Part shown: piece after piece, positions 7,503 through 16,326 of the stretch
Layout of the letters: every line of letters begins with the position of its first letter
How positions within the stretch are numbered: position 1 is the first letter of the stretch
Source: Herbiconiux sp. A18JL235
GTDB taxonomy: Bacteria; Actinomycetota; Actinomycetes; Actinomycetales; Microbacteriaceae
Assembly (NCBI RefSeq): GCF_040939305.1
Contig: NZ_CP162512.1
Coordinates: 3,807-67,806 of the forward strand
Direction of reading: 5' to 3'
DNA: 64,000 nucleotides
Position numbers and translations under genes: made by a program
The notes under the pieces: model-generated
Seen by the model: the letters and a program-made list of their open reading frames with translations, nothing else
Told to the model about the DNA's origin: nothing
Database searches by the model: none

Positions 7503-8423
7503 ATGTCACAGTATACCACCGGTCGCTCCTCTCAATCGGCGGAAGTGAGCAAAATTGCCGTTTCCGAAAACAGCGATTTGGCGCGCGCTTTCGGGCGGCG
7601 CAAGGGTGCAGGAGCGCCCGTTCGCCGAGACTTCATCGAGAGGGCTGAGGGGGACAGGTCCCCGCTGAGTTTGCTTTTGAGCGGGGCTAACGCAGGTAGG
7701 GGTGGTGGCGGCCGCGGTGGCCGTCTGCGAGTGGCCTTGGTTCTGACACTCCTATGGCAGCTAGCAAAGAGCCCGCACACCACGATCAGGCCAGCTCGCT
7801 ACTGGGCCGAATTGCTCCGTCTCGACGACCCGGATAAGGCCGGAGCCAGGTCGATTCGGAACACGCTGCTCGAGATCGAGCGGCGAGGATTCATACGCAC
7901 GGAAGATCGAGGGCCCGGGAAGGTGCCCGAGATCATCTTGATGGACGAGTCACTTCGAGGTGTCGACTATAAGCTCCCCTACCTGCAGGCGATCGAGGAG
8001 GGGAAGGATGGGGACACCAGCTACTTCCGCGTGCCCGAATCGTTCTGGGCCTCTGGGCTTTGCGCGAAGCTCAGTGGTGCGGGACTGGCAATGTATCTGA
8101 TCGCGATGTCTCGCGCGGGCTGGGGAAACCAACCCTCCTTCTGGCTGTCACCAACGCACTTCGCCGAGCAGTATGGGCTTGGCGACTCCACCCGCAAAAA
8201 GGGGCTCCGAGAGTTGGTCGACCACGGCGTTGTAACTCAGGAACTACGTTCAATCGATCGCGGTGGGCACCAAGGGTTCCGCACGTTCCAACGCAGCGTC
8301 TACACGGTAGCCGCCGAGTACAGAGTCCCGGGAGCCACCACGCCCGAGCCGGCATCTGCGGAGGAGAAATTGACCGTCGAAGACATATTCAAGATGCTCA
8401 GTGCGCGACCTGGAAAGCGCTAA
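7503..8423 (+). CDS. Winged-helix protein of unknown function
   Basis: A 306-residue protein. The first ~65 residues are polar and flexible with a Gly-rich stretch (GRGGGGRGG). Residues 75-145 look like a winged helix: a helix with WQLAKSPHTTIRPARYWAEL, then KAGARSIRNTLLEIERRGFI and a wing. Residues 180-250 look like a second one (FAEQYGLGDSTRKKGLRELV followed by GVVTQEL). Two tandem winged helices with a nearby repeated CGTATCTAC nonamer are reminiscent of iteron-type Rep proteins, but I cannot confirm this. It is preceded by a palindromic ribosome-binding site. It sits between two defence-type loci and may belong to either. Confidence 0.5.
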   Translation: MSQYTTGRSSQSAEVSKIAVSENSDLARAFGRRKGAGAPVRRDFIERAEGDRSPLSLLLSGANAGRGGGGRGGRLRVALVLTLLWQLAKSPHTTIRPARYWAELLRLDDPDKAGARSIRNTLLEIERRGFIRTEDRGPGKVPEIILMDESLRGVDYKLPYLQAIEEGKDGDTSYFRVPESFWASGLCAKLSGAGLAMYLIAMSRAGWGNQPSFWLSPTHFAEQYGLGDSTRKKGLRELVDHGVVTQELRSIDRGGHQGFRTFQRSVYTVAAEYRVPGATTPEPASAEEKLTVEDIFKMLSARPGKR

Positions 8424-8424
8424 C

Positions 8425-8907
8425 TTAGGTCTGATCCTTGGCGCGTAGGTGTGCACGAACGTAATTGATCTGCTGCCGTGTGAGCGGTTCCCATTTCGCA
8501 TGCTTGGCATGACCAGGAAACCCCTCTCGCAGCACCCGCCTGACAGCACGTTCATCGCCGTACCCAAGCTCTCGAGCTAGCGCGATCGGGGTTTCTGGCT
8601 CGATACGCAGCTCGAATTGATCGCCCGGAATCGCCGGTAATGAGACTCCCAACATCTCTTCCAATTCGCGACTGACTCGTATGTGATCGAGCTGCTGCTG
8701 CAGCGGCGACTTCGGCGTGAACTGCTCGCGGAACCCATTCGCGAGGCCAGTGAACGCAGCGCTAGCGAGAGCAAGCTGATCGCCGCCAGGCCGCCCATCG
8801 ATAAAGTCTGCCAACTCGAAAAGTAACTTCCGCATCGGGCTATCTGGAATGCCCAGGGCCTCTACAGTGGTCCACGTTGCGATCTTCATCTCAGCCTGAT
8901 CACCCAT
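8425..8907 (-). CDS. Hypothetical protein
   Basis: A 160-residue soluble, mostly helical protein. I chose the ATG with GAGGGG upstream rather than a GTG 48 bases further out. No family is recognised. Residues 105-135 (PIALARELGYGDERAVRRVL) read like a helix-turn-helix, followed by the basic segment FPGHAKHAKWEPLTRQQI. It converges with the winged-helix gene, the stops being one base apart, and is divergent from the AIPR gene. It may be a regulator of that neighbour, but this is only positional. Confidence 0.5.
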   Translation of the reverse strand: MGDQAEMKIATWTTVEALGIPDSPMRKLLFELADFIDGRPGGDQLALASAAFTGLANGFREQFTPKSPLQQQLDHIRVSRELEEMLGVSLPAIPGDQFELRIEPETPIALARELGYGDERAVRRVLREGFPGHAKHAKWEPLTRQQINYVRAHLRAKDQT

Positions 8908-9018
8908 TACCGTCCCCTCGTTCCCCTCTTTGACAGGCGTCAATTCTGGCCGCACATTTGCAGATAGCCGTTCCTACCAACGCAACACGATCTAAATGGG
9001 GGACAGGCCGGGAGAATC

Positions 9019-9032
9019 GTCAATATATTGAC
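9019..9032 (+). promoter_or_regulatory. Palindrome over the AIPR promoter (GTCAATATATTGAC)
   Basis: A perfect 14-bp palindrome lies 3 bases before the AIPR start codon and includes the -10-like TATATT. The spacing suggests a leaderless transcript with an operator overlapping its -10 box. The divergent 160-residue protein is a candidate repressor. Confidence 0.5.
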
Positions 9033-9035
9033 TAG

Positions 9036-10808
9036 ATGGCACTGACGCATTCTCAGGAAGTTGTGAAATTCAAGTTCGATGAGTTCAAGAAACTCCACTT
9101 CCCGAGTCTGAGCGACGGCCTGGCATTCATGCAGTACGCAACCAGCCTTGCTCTGCAGCAGTTTCAGCTGGACGAATCAGAAATCCAAGCGGGTGTCACT
9201 GAAGGACCGGACGACGGCGGAATCGACGGATTTCACATAATCGTTAACCAGACTGAGGGGGTCTCACCTGCCACTTCAGGCCTCTCCCGCCTCAAGACAG
9301 CACCCAGTGGAGTTGCCAAGAACGTTCCGTTCGACATCGTCGTGGTTCAGTCGAAATCATCGATGGACGGCGCCCTCGACGGCAAAGCTCTTCAGGAACT
9401 GCATGGCTCGCTGAACCGCATTCTTTCAAACGAGAAGCTTGAAGAGCTGCGTGCGTACCCCCTCAACGAAAAGGTAATTGGGCAGGTTGACGCCTACCGT
9501 CGGTATCGCACAAAGCTCGTCTCGCTTGACCCGATTCGCAGCTTCACTGTCTTCCTCATGCAGCCAATCGCCGACGCGAAGCTGACGCAGCCCGACAAGC
9601 GTCGGGCTGCCGATCTGAAGAAGATGATTGAGAGCCACCTCGGATCGACCACGAAGGTCGCTGTAGAGCTGCTCACAGCCGATGGAATTGAGAAGTTACG
9701 CAATGCCAGACGTGATGTGGAAGGGGTCCTCAAGTTTGCGTCCAACCCTCTAGATGAGAAGCACGGCAAAAGTAGTGCCCTCCTTGGGTTGGTGACGATT
9801 GGTGATCTACTCAGCTTCGTCCGGCGCGGCAAAACGGCCGTATTGCGGGACGAATTCTTCACGACCAACGTTCGAGAGTTTGCAGGCTCGGCTACGCCTG
9901 TAAACGCGGCCATCCGTAAGACGCTCTCGACCAACACTGATACGGCGTTCTGGTGGATGAACAACGGGGTGACCATCATCGTGGACCGGGCTTCATATCA
10001 GAGCGACAACTCTTGGCTTCTGGTAAATCCGCAGATCGTGAATGGGCTACAAACTACGAACGTCATCCACGAAGCAGCAAACGATTCCGTCATCACTATG
10101 AAACGACGAAAGGAAAGCTTGCTGGTCCGAGTCATCAGCGAGATGGACCCTAAACTGCGAGAGTCGGTTATTCAGGGAACCAATAACCAGACGCAGGTTA
10201 ACAGCGTCCAGCTCTACGCGAACGACGAGCGCCAGCTCGAAATTGAGAGCTTCCTGGAGACGAAAAGCTGGTTCTACGAACGGCGCCGTTGGCAGTACCG
10301 GAATCGCAAGGTGTCGCGTTCTCGCATTCGGTCGATTCTTGAGCTCGCCCAGGTCATCATCGCTGCAGTCTTGCTCGAACCGGAGACAGCCCGTGCGCGG
10401 CCACGTGATCGCCTTAAGACAGAAGCGGGCTACAAGAGAGTGTTTCCCGAGGGGGCTGACTTGTCGGTGTACTCCACCTTGCTCGAGGCACAGCTCGAGG
10501 TGGAGAAGTACTTGACGACGCCTGCCGCGCTGGCCATCTCAAACGATCCGACGAATGACCGTTTCTTTCTTCTCGCAGGCGCAGCGCTCAGAGCATCTGG
10601 GGTGAAAGCAAAGGCGGACTACACAGCTGTGGTGATCAAGACCCGTGTGCAGGTGCCTACGGCGGATGTACTCGAAGAGGTTCATAAGCGCCTATACAAG
10701 CTTGTGGGCCCATCTGCCGAGAAAAAAGAGCGCGACAAGTTGTTCAAGAGTGCCGCTCTTCGCGACCAGCTCATTGCCGACATTTTGGCTTGGAACGCGA
10801 AATCTTGA
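9036..10808 (+). CDS. AIPR family protein with Mrr-like N-terminus
   Basis: A 590-residue protein. The AIPR (abortive infection phage resistance) domain is recognised from FTTNVREFAG, the segment FWWMNNGVTIIV, then NPQIVNGLQTTNVI and GTNNQTQVNSVQL (about residues 275-400). The N-terminus carries a restriction-endonuclease-like PD-(D/E)xK pattern: DDGGIDGF (about 57-64) and a later VVQSKSS (about 107-113). AIPR proteins are linked to phage resistance and are thought to act with or as nucleases; the mode of action of this one is unknown. It stands alone with its own palindromic promoter. The C-terminal ~130 residues are helical and charged. Confidence 0.8.
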   Translation: MALTHSQEVVKFKFDEFKKLHFPSLSDGLAFMQYATSLALQQFQLDESEIQAGVTEGPDDGGIDGFHIIVNQTEGVSPATSGLSRLKTAPSGVAKNVPFDIVVVQSKSSMDGALDGKALQELHGSLNRILSNEKLEELRAYPLNEKVIGQVDAYRRYRTKLVSLDPIRSFTVFLMQPIADAKLTQPDKRRAADLKKMIESHLGSTTKVAVELLTADGIEKLRNARRDVEGVLKFASNPLDEKHGKSSALLGLVTIGDLLSFVRRGKTAVLRDEFFTTNVREFAGSATPVNAAIRKTLSTNTDTAFWWMNNGVTIIVDRASYQSDNSWLLVNPQIVNGLQTTNVIHEAANDSVITMKRRKESLLVRVISEMDPKLRESVIQGTNNQTQVNSVQLYANDERQLEIESFLETKSWFYERRRWQYRNRKVSRSRIRSILELAQVIIAAVLLEPETARARPRDRLKTEAGYKRVFPEGADLSVYSTLLEAQLEVEKYLTTPAALAISNDPTNDRFFLLAGAALRASGVKAKADYTAVVIKTRVQVPTADVLEEVHKRLYKLVGPSAEKKERDKLFKSAALRDQLIADILAWNAKS

Positions 10809-10952
10809 ACAATTGCGGCTTACGGGTGACGGCTTGACGGTCAGGAACGTATGTCGGCGACACATCGGGAGGCGGGTCGCTCGTCTTAATAGAGGCCATC
10901 GCCCACTCATGATTTATCGAACTATCGTGATATATCGCTGATAATGTTCGTT

Positions 10953-11064
10953 ATGTCAATAGCGGCGGATCGGCCCTCCGCCGGATAGCTGGTTGCCGAG
11001 GTCGCGCAGGAACTCCCCCAGCTCGTGTCGGCGTCTGCACCAGAGTCGAATTCGCCCAGCCACG
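10953..11064 (-). pseudogene. Truncated copy of the 86-aa gene's 3' end
   Basis: This stretch is about 80% identical to 11898-12010, which covers the 3' half of the 86-residue gene and its downstream flank. Read leftwards it still spells a matching C-terminus (GEFLRDL) but has no start, and the frame upstream is replaced by the channel gene region. It is a decayed partial duplicate. Confidence 0.7.
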
Positions 11065-11103
11065 CGTGTCGATAGTGTGGTCAGGGAGAGACGGGGGTGG
11101 GTG

Positions 11104-11784
11104 ATGGTTCGCGCAACGCGGTTGGTGCGCCGGTTCGGGTACTGGTTGGTGCTGCTGTTGGCCGCGGTGTCATACGTTCTCTGTGCCGCGCAGCAGGGCC
11201 CGAATCCGAACCCTGTGGCGTTCATCGCCCAACTCGCGATGGTCGCCGTGGCACTGTGGATGGCCGAGGTCCCTCGCGTCCTTTTGCGGGCGTGCTGGGC
11301 AGTGTTGGCTTTCGCCGTTGTGACGGTGATCGTGGCGGAGTTCGCCGGCCTGCAAGGCCATGTTCTTGATGTGATTCTTTCGGCTGCGTCGGCGCTTGCG
11401 TGTCTGATTACGCCGACTGCGATCATCGCTCACCGGGTGCGCCAGCAGACACCGGGGATGCAGAATCTGCTCGCGGCGGTCACAGCGTATGTGACGATCG
11501 GGATGCTGTTCACATTCGTTTACAACTTCATCGCGTTGCTCTCGCCGTCGCCCGTGATTGCCGGAGAGACTGGCGACACCCTGCGCGGGCAGCTGTTCTA
11601 CTCGTTCAGCACCTTGACGACCATCGGCTACGGCAACCTCGTGCCGCTTGGCCCCCTGATGGAGACACTCACCGTGACGCAAGCTATCACCGGGCAGCTG
11701 TTCGTCGTGATCGCGATCGCCGGCATGGTCACCCTCCGGACCAGCCGGAAGACTGAGACACCATCGAAAGAACCATCCGAGTGA
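11104..11784 (+). CDS. Two-pore-helix potassium-channel-like membrane protein
   Basis: A 226-residue membrane protein. There are about four N-terminal hydrophobic segments (near residues 12-30, 38-55, 60-80, 85-105), then the ion-channel module: a transmembrane helix with YVTIGMLFTFVYNF, the pore with selectivity filter TTIGYGNLVP (about 175-184) and a final helix (GQLFVVIAIAGMV). TIGYGN is the classical K+ filter. No cytoplasmic regulatory domain follows, only a short polar tail. I chose the ATG preceded by GGGGGTGGG. The gene is bracketed by the two ~112-bp repeats, so it may have been inserted or duplicated with its flank. It could act in membrane potential control or as a channel effector of a stress or defence system. 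Confidence 0.8.
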   Translation: MVRATRLVRRFGYWLVLLLAAVSYVLCAAQQGPNPNPVAFIAQLAMVAVALWMAEVPRVLLRACWAVLAFAVVTVIVAEFAGLQGHVLDVILSAASALACLITPTAIIAHRVRQQTPGMQNLLAAVTAYVTIGMLFTFVYNFIALLSPSPVIAGETGDTLRGQLFYSFSTLTTIGYGNLVPLGPLMETLTVTQAITGQLFVVIAIAGMVTLRTSRKTETPSKEPSE

Positions 11785-11897
11785 CAGCCACCGCCACCGC
11801 CGACTCGCTCGACGGACGGCTTTCCGGTTCGAGGCGCCGCTCGAGACCGCCTTTGGAATTGGCGTGTTTGTGCACCTGGTCGATTCCCATCACACTC

Positions 11898-12010
11898 ATG
11901 TCAATAGCGAGGGTTTAGCCCTCCGCGGTCGGCCGAGCAGCGAGGTCGCGCAGGAACTCTCCCCAGCGGGTATCGGCGTCGGCGCCGGAGTCGAATTGCC
12001 CTAGCCAGGC
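11898..12010. repeat. Direct repeat, second copy (first at 10953-11064)
   Basis: Shares ATGTCAATAGCG at its left end and GAGTCGAATT near its right end with the first copy, in the same orientation and 945 bp away. This copy includes the intact 3' part of the 86-residue gene. The pair flanks the channel gene. Confidence 0.8.
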
Positions 12011-12175
12011 GTCGAACGCCGGCGTGCCCACGAGCTTGATCTCGACCCGCAGGATGTGGTGGGTGCCATCCCGGTGGACTTTCGGAACGAGCGACACGAT
12101 GTGCTCGGGATTGATCCACATTCGGGCGCTGCCGGGTGGTCCGTCCCTGTCGGGTAGCGGGACGAAGCGCGGCAT
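11915..12175 (-). CDS. Small hypothetical protein
   Basis: An 86-residue acidic protein with a short beta-rich N-terminal part (MWINPEHIVSLVPK, residues 19-32; ILRVEIKLVGTP, 41-52) and a C-terminal helix (TRWGEFLRDLAARP). No family is recognised with confidence. A degraded copy of its 3' end lies on the other side of the channel gene. The next gene upstream on this strand is far away, so it is probably monocistronic. Confidence 0.5.
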   Translation of the reverse strand: MPRFVPLPDRDGPPGSARMWINPEHIVSLVPKVHRDGTHHILRVEIKLVGTPAFDAWLGQFDSGADADTRWGEFLRDLAARPTAEG

Positions 12176-12362
12176 AGGCCAACTGTGCCCTTAGATCGAG
12201 CATCGTCGCAACGTGTGGCCCCGTCGCATCGCCCAACGGGTGAGTACGTAACCGCGTCGATGGACCCGTCTGACCTTCTCGCCCTTGGCGTGTTTATCAC
12301 TGGGAATGTGGTCAGAGTCGCCGCTTGAATTTCGCGGGCCGGTGCCCTCGGGTGAAGATCAA

Positions 12363-12776
12363 ATGACGGTTGGAGGTGGGATGCGCGGTCTTTCGCGACG
12401 ACGCGCGCGCCCACTCGGCCTACTTTTGTTGCTCACGACCGCCCTTTCGCTGATCATTTCGGCCGCTCTGGTACACGTCGTTCCGCCTCACACTCCCGAT
12501 GGCGCCAGCCACGTGACATGGGTGAGTGATCCCTCCGTTGCGCAGACAGCAGAGAAGGTGGCGCCGGAAGGCGAGTTGCCGGCGCCGCACGAGCACTTCG
12601 ACGTTGACCACGATGGAACGATCTCCCCGCGGATGGATGACGGAGCGGGAGTTGCCGATCTCCCGGACGCGGCCCGGAGCGTGCCACCTCTTATTCCATT
12701 CGCGCACGCGGCTCGACTGTCCCAGCGAACGATCGCTGGCCCTTCCCTGATCTCACTTTCGATCAGCCGCACCTAG
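12363..12776 (+). CDS. ISRT-tailed small membrane protein, copy 1 (leader of acyltransferase)
   Basis: A 137-residue protein with one transmembrane segment (LGLLLLLTTALSLIISAALV, near residues 16-35) after a basic N-terminus, then a polar His- and Asp-containing stretch (PHEHFDVDHDG) and the terminal sequence SLSISRT. It is one of seven proteins in this window that share a C-terminus of this kind; they resemble proteins annotated as DUF6153, which I name only tentatively. An in-frame ATG 18 bases downstream with GGAGG in front is an alternative start. The acyltransferase gene begins 141 bases after the stop. The stop is followed 2 bases later by a 10-base arm that pairs with RNA just before the acyltransferase ribosome-binding site. 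Confidence 0.65.
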   Translation: MTVGGGMRGLSRRRARPLGLLLLLTTALSLIISAALVHVVPPHTPDGASHVTWVSDPSVAQTAEKVAPEGELPAPHEHFDVDHDGTISPRMDDGAGVADLPDAARSVPPLIPFAHAARLSQRTIAGPSLISLSISRT

Positions 12777-12778
12777 AC

Positions 12779-12902
12779 CCAAAGTTCATCGGCCGCCCTA
12801 TTGGGCACCACCACGCGGTGAGCCGGCGTTGCCAGAAGGCATGCGCCCTGCTCGCACCGCGTCCTGAGCGCGACTTCGCTGTCGCCGCTTTCTGAACTTT
12901 GG
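12779..12902 (+). promoter_or_regulatory. Long-range RNA pairing between leader 1 stop and acyltransferase RBS
   Basis: CCAAAGTTCA (12779-12788), beginning 2 bases after the leader stop codon, pairs perfectly over 10 bp with TGAACTTTGG (12893-12902), which ends 4 bases before the AAGGA ribosome-binding site of the acyltransferase. A ribosome at the leader stop would cover the 5' arm. Confidence 0.6.
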
Positions 12903-12917
12903 ATCGAAGGACTTTCC

Positions 12918-14057
12918 ATGCTTTCCGCGCGCGGCGCGCTGCCGCAACCACATCGTCAGCCACACCCCATCACTCCCCCGAACCACTCACGAATACCATC
13001 TCTTGACGGATTACGGGCGTTGGCCGTGCTCGTCGTATTTGTCGGGCACGGCCGCACCGACCAGGGCCAGTGGCCGGGGTATGCCGGCGTGACTGTCTTC
13101 TTCTTCCTCAGCGGTTTTCTCATCACCACGTTGCTCCGACGCGAGTTAGAGAACACGGGAACTGTCTCACTGAGACGGTTCTATTTGCGTCGCACGTTCC
13201 GCATCCTCCCGGCCACCTACTTCGCGATCGCGCTGTCTCTCGCCTTGGCTGCCATAGGCGCCGTCCCCTCGTCTGTGAGCGGGTGGGGCGTCCTGGCAGA
13301 AGTGCTCAACTACACGAACTATTACATCGTCGCGAACGGGTATCAGAGCCTTCCGCCTGAAACGAGTCAGATGTGGTCACTGGCCGTCGAGGAGCAGTAC
13401 TACCTCGTGGTCCCAGTGGCTCTACTGCTTGCATATCGGCTGGGAGCTCCACGCCGATGGGTGGGCTGGTCTCTTGTGACCCTGGCGCTTCTGACCGCGG
13501 TGTGGCGGATCAAACTCGGTATGAGCGGCGCAGGCTTCGATCGGCTCTACTTCTCGACCGACACGCGCATTGACAGCATCCTCTGGGGCGCAGCATTCGC
13601 GCTGTTACTGAATCCCGTGATGGGCGACGTCTCGCGGATCGGCCGACGAGCCCAACGGTGGATATCGCGGCACCTCGCCGGGATCGCGATCGGCGCTACG
13701 GCAACCTTCGTTGTCACTGCAGCGATCCCAATGCTCTCGTTTCGGCTGAGTATCGCTACCACCTTGCAGTGCATCAGCCTGGTCCCGATCTTCTGGTTCC
13801 TCATCACCCGACCGTCGAGTGCGATTGGGCGCTTCCTGAACAGCAGACCCCTTGTTCGCTTGGGCGTTCTCTCCTTCTCGTTCTACCTTCTCCACAAGAT
13901 GGTGCTAGCTGTCGTGACGCCCCTCTTCGACGCGCCCATTGTGACTGACGCGCTCTCCTTGGCGGGCTCGATCGCAGCCGCGCAACTGGTTTTCTGGGCC
14001 GTCGAGCGCCCCTTTACCCGACTCCGAGCCCGACTCGAGCGGAAATTCCTTCCGTAG
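12918..14057 (+). CDS. Acyltransferase family 3 membrane protein (copy 1)
   Basis: A 379-residue polytopic membrane acyltransferase of the OafA/NolL type, probably adding acyl groups to a cell-surface polymer. The N-terminal signature RIPSLDGLRALAVLVVFVGH (about 25-44) contains the catalytic His; FFFLSGFLITTLLRRE and the conserved SLAVEEQYYLVVP follow. About ten hydrophobic segments run to the C-terminus, ending in a basic tail. AAGGA precedes the ATG. It is closely similar throughout to the protein at 35621-36733; both follow an ISRT-tailed small membrane protein. The next gene is the CPH-type copper ATPase, so an acylated envelope may be part of copper tolerance, which is inference. Confidence 0.85.
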   Translation: MLSARGALPQPHRQPHPITPPNHSRIPSLDGLRALAVLVVFVGHGRTDQGQWPGYAGVTVFFFLSGFLITTLLRRELENTGTVSLRRFYLRRTFRILPATYFAIALSLALAAIGAVPSSVSGWGVLAEVLNYTNYYIVANGYQSLPPETSQMWSLAVEEQYYLVVPVALLLAYRLGAPRRWVGWSLVTLALLTAVWRIKLGMSGAGFDRLYFSTDTRIDSILWGAAFALLLNPVMGDVSRIGRRAQRWISRHLAGIAIGATATFVVTAAIPMLSFRLSIATTLQCISLVPIFWFLITRPSSAIGRFLNSRPLVRLGVLSFSFYLLHKMVLAVVTPLFDAPIVTDALSLAGSIAAAQLVFWAVERPFTRLRARLERKFLP

Positions 14058-14117
14058 ATGCGTCAGTGCACTGCACCTTGCGGGGAATAAGAAGAGCACC
14101 ATGACCCTTTTACCTAC

Positions 14118-14132
14118 TACCCCTAGGGGGTA
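14118..14132 (+). promoter_or_regulatory. CsoR-type copper operator upstream of copB
   Basis: TACCCCTAGGGGGTA is a G-tract pseudo-palindrome matching the known CsoR operator form, 26 bases before the copB start. CsoR itself is encoded downstream in the same direction, so feedback control is likely. Confidence 0.75.
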
Positions 14133-14158
14133 TATTGATTTGGGAACGAGGAGACGAC

Positions 14159-16300
14159 ATGGATAACCACGCGGGTCACCGAACTCCGACCTCACAGCAG
14201 CATCCTGAGCCGGCGGAGGCTCTGCCGACGGAGCATCACATGACGGGTGGCCATTCTGGTCACTCTGGTGGTGGCCATCACGGCGATCACGTGGGTCAGT
14301 TCCGACGCTTGTTCTGGATCATGCTCGCGATCGCGGTGCCCGTGGTGCTCTTTTCGCCGATGTTCGCGATGATCATCGGGTACTCGTTGCCCGATGCTGC
14401 GTGGGTCGCGTGGGTGTCACCGGCGCTGGGAACGGTGATGTATGTCTGGGGTGGCCGCCCGTTCTTGACCGGTGCGGTGAGCGAGCTGCGTGCGTTGAAG
14501 CCGGGCATGATGTTGCTGATCGCTCTGGCGATCACCGTGGCGTTCTTCGCGTCATGGGGTGCATCCCTGGGGCTCGTCGACCACGAACTCGACTTCTGGT
14601 GGGAGCTGGCGCTCCTGATCGTCATCATGCTGCTCGGCCACTGGATTGAGATGCGGTCACTCGCTCAGACCACCTCCGCACTGGATTCGCTTGCCGCGCT
14701 ACTGCCGGATGAAGCAGAGCGCGTCGAAGGCGAGTCCACCGTAACGGTCGCTCCCAGCGAGCTGCAGCTCGGAGACGTCGTCATCGTTCGTCCTGGCGGG
14801 CGCGTGCCGGCCGACGGCAAGATCGTGTCGGGGTCAGCGAGCATGGATGAATCCATGATCACCGGCGAGTCCCGACCGGTTCGGAAAGGCGAAGGTGACC
14901 AGGTGGTCGCCGGCACCGTCGCGACCGACTCCGGGGTTCGGGTGGAGATCACGGCCGTCGGGGACAACACAACCTTGGCCGGCATCCAACGCCTGGTCAC
15001 GGACGCACAGAACTCCTCCTCCCGCGCTCAGCGCATCGCCGATAGGGCCGCAGGCTGGTTGTTCTGGTTCGCGCTCGGCGCCGGCGTCATCACGGCGCTT
15101 GTCTGGTCCGCGATCGGCCTTCCTGACGAGGCCGTGGTCAGGACGATCACCGTTCTTGTGATCGCCTGCCCCCACGCTCTCGGCCTCGCGATTCCGCTGG
15201 TGGTCTCGATCGCGACCGAACGGGCCGCGCGTGGGGGCGTCCTGATCAAGGATCGGCTGGCGTTGGAGAGCATGCGCACGGTCAACACGGTGCTGTTCGA
15301 CAAGACCGGCACGCTGACTAAAGGCGAGCCGACGATAACCGCGGTCGAGGCTGCCGCAGGGTTCACGGACGATGACGTGTTGGCGTTGGCGGCCGCGGCG
15401 GAGGGCGACTCGGAGCACCCGCTTGCTCGCGCGATCGTCCGCGCCGCTGCATCCCGCAACCTCACGGTACGCGCGGCAACGGACTTCGCCTCGTCACCGG
15501 CGGTCGGGGTGAGTGCGACCGTTGACGGCCGCTCGATCCAGGTCGGTGGACCGAGTCTGCTGGCGCTGGAAAACCAGGGTGAGCTGAGCGTGGCCGATTC
15601 GTGGCGGGAAGACGGCGCGATCATCTTGCACGTCCTGTCCGACGGCGTGGTGGCTGGTGCTCTGAAATTGGCCGACGAGGTGCGGGAGGAGTCGCGGCAG
15701 GCCGTTGAGGCTTTGCGCGCTCAGGGCGTGCAGGTCGTCATGATCACCGGCGATGCTGAGGCAGTCGCTCAATCGGTTGCCGCTGAGCTGGGCATTGAGC
15801 GTTTCTTCGCGGGTGTGCGGCCGGAAGATAAGGCCGACAAGGTGAAGGAGCTGCAGGCAGAGAACCGGCATGTGGCAATGGTCGGGGACGGTGTCAATGA
15901 CGCTCCGGCGTTGGCTCAGGCCGATGTTGGCATCGCGATCGGTGCTGGCACGGACGTGGCGATCGCATCGGCGGGCGTCATCCTTGCAAGCGATGACCCT
16001 CGCTCGGTGCTGAGCGTGATCGAGCTTTCCCGCGCCAGCTATCGGAAGATGAAGCAGAACCTGTGGTGGGCGGCGGGTTACAACCTGATCTCCGTGCCTC
16101 TGGCGGCAGGCGTGCTCGCTCCGATCGGGTTCGTACTGCCGATGTCGGTGGGGGCGATCTTGATGTCGTTGTCTACGATCGTGGTGGCGTTGAATGCTCA
16201 ACTGCTGCGACGGCTGCAGCTCGATCCCGCAACAAGCACCCGTGCTGCCCTTGACCATTCCCGCTCCGAAACGCGAACCGCTGACGCGGTCACACGATGA
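14159..16300 (+). CDS. copB: CPH-type copper-transporting P-type ATPase
   Basis: A 713-residue P1B ATPase. The N-terminus has no CxxC metal domain but a His-rich stretch (GGHSGHSGGGHHGDH, about 30-45), as in CopB proteins. Motifs in order: ESMITGES in the actuator domain, the membrane metal motif CPH (IACPHALGLAIP), the phosphorylation site DKTGTLT, SEHPLARA, and GDGVNDAP. CPH enzymes are generally copper exporters with Cu+/Cu2+ preference varying between members. I chose the ATG with GAGGAG upstream instead of a start 24 bases further out. Controlled by the CsoR-type box just upstream; csoR follows 26 bases after the stop. Confidence 0.9.
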   Translation: MDNHAGHRTPTSQQHPEPAEALPTEHHMTGGHSGHSGGGHHGDHVGQFRRLFWIMLAIAVPVVLFSPMFAMIIGYSLPDAAWVAWVSPALGTVMYVWGGRPFLTGAVSELRALKPGMMLLIALAITVAFFASWGASLGLVDHELDFWWELALLIVIMLLGHWIEMRSLAQTTSALDSLAALLPDEAERVEGESTVTVAPSELQLGDVVIVRPGGRVPADGKIVSGSASMDESMITGESRPVRKGEGDQVVAGTVATDSGVRVEITAVGDNTTLAGIQRLVTDAQNSSSRAQRIADRAAGWLFWFALGAGVITALVWSAIGLPDEAVVRTITVLVIACPHALGLAIPLVVSIATERAARGGVLIKDRLALESMRTVNTVLFDKTGTLTKGEPTITAVEAAAGFTDDDVLALAAAAEGDSEHPLARAIVRAAASRNLTVRAATDFASSPAVGVSATVDGRSIQVGGPSLLALENQGELSVADSWREDGAIILHVLSDGVVAGALKLADEVREESRQAVEALRAQGVQVVMITGDAEAVAQSVAAELGIERFFAGVRPEDKADKVKELQAENRHVAMVGDGVNDAPALAQADVGIAIGAGTDVAIASAGVILASDDPRSVLSVIELSRASYRKMKQNLWWAAGYNLISVPLAAGVLAPIGFVLPMSVGAILMSLSTIVVALNAQLLRRLQLDPATSTRAALDHSRSETRTADAVTR

Positions 16301-16326
16301 CGACCGGTTTTAGGAAGAAGAACTCC

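Noticed and set aside
7294..7548. 84-codon open frame before the winged-helix gene
   Set aside because: No family, overlaps the better-supported gene and its RBS; low coding bias.
10809..11103. Possible additional gene before the channel
   Set aside because: Only the decayed repeat copy is recognisable here; no frame with a credible start.
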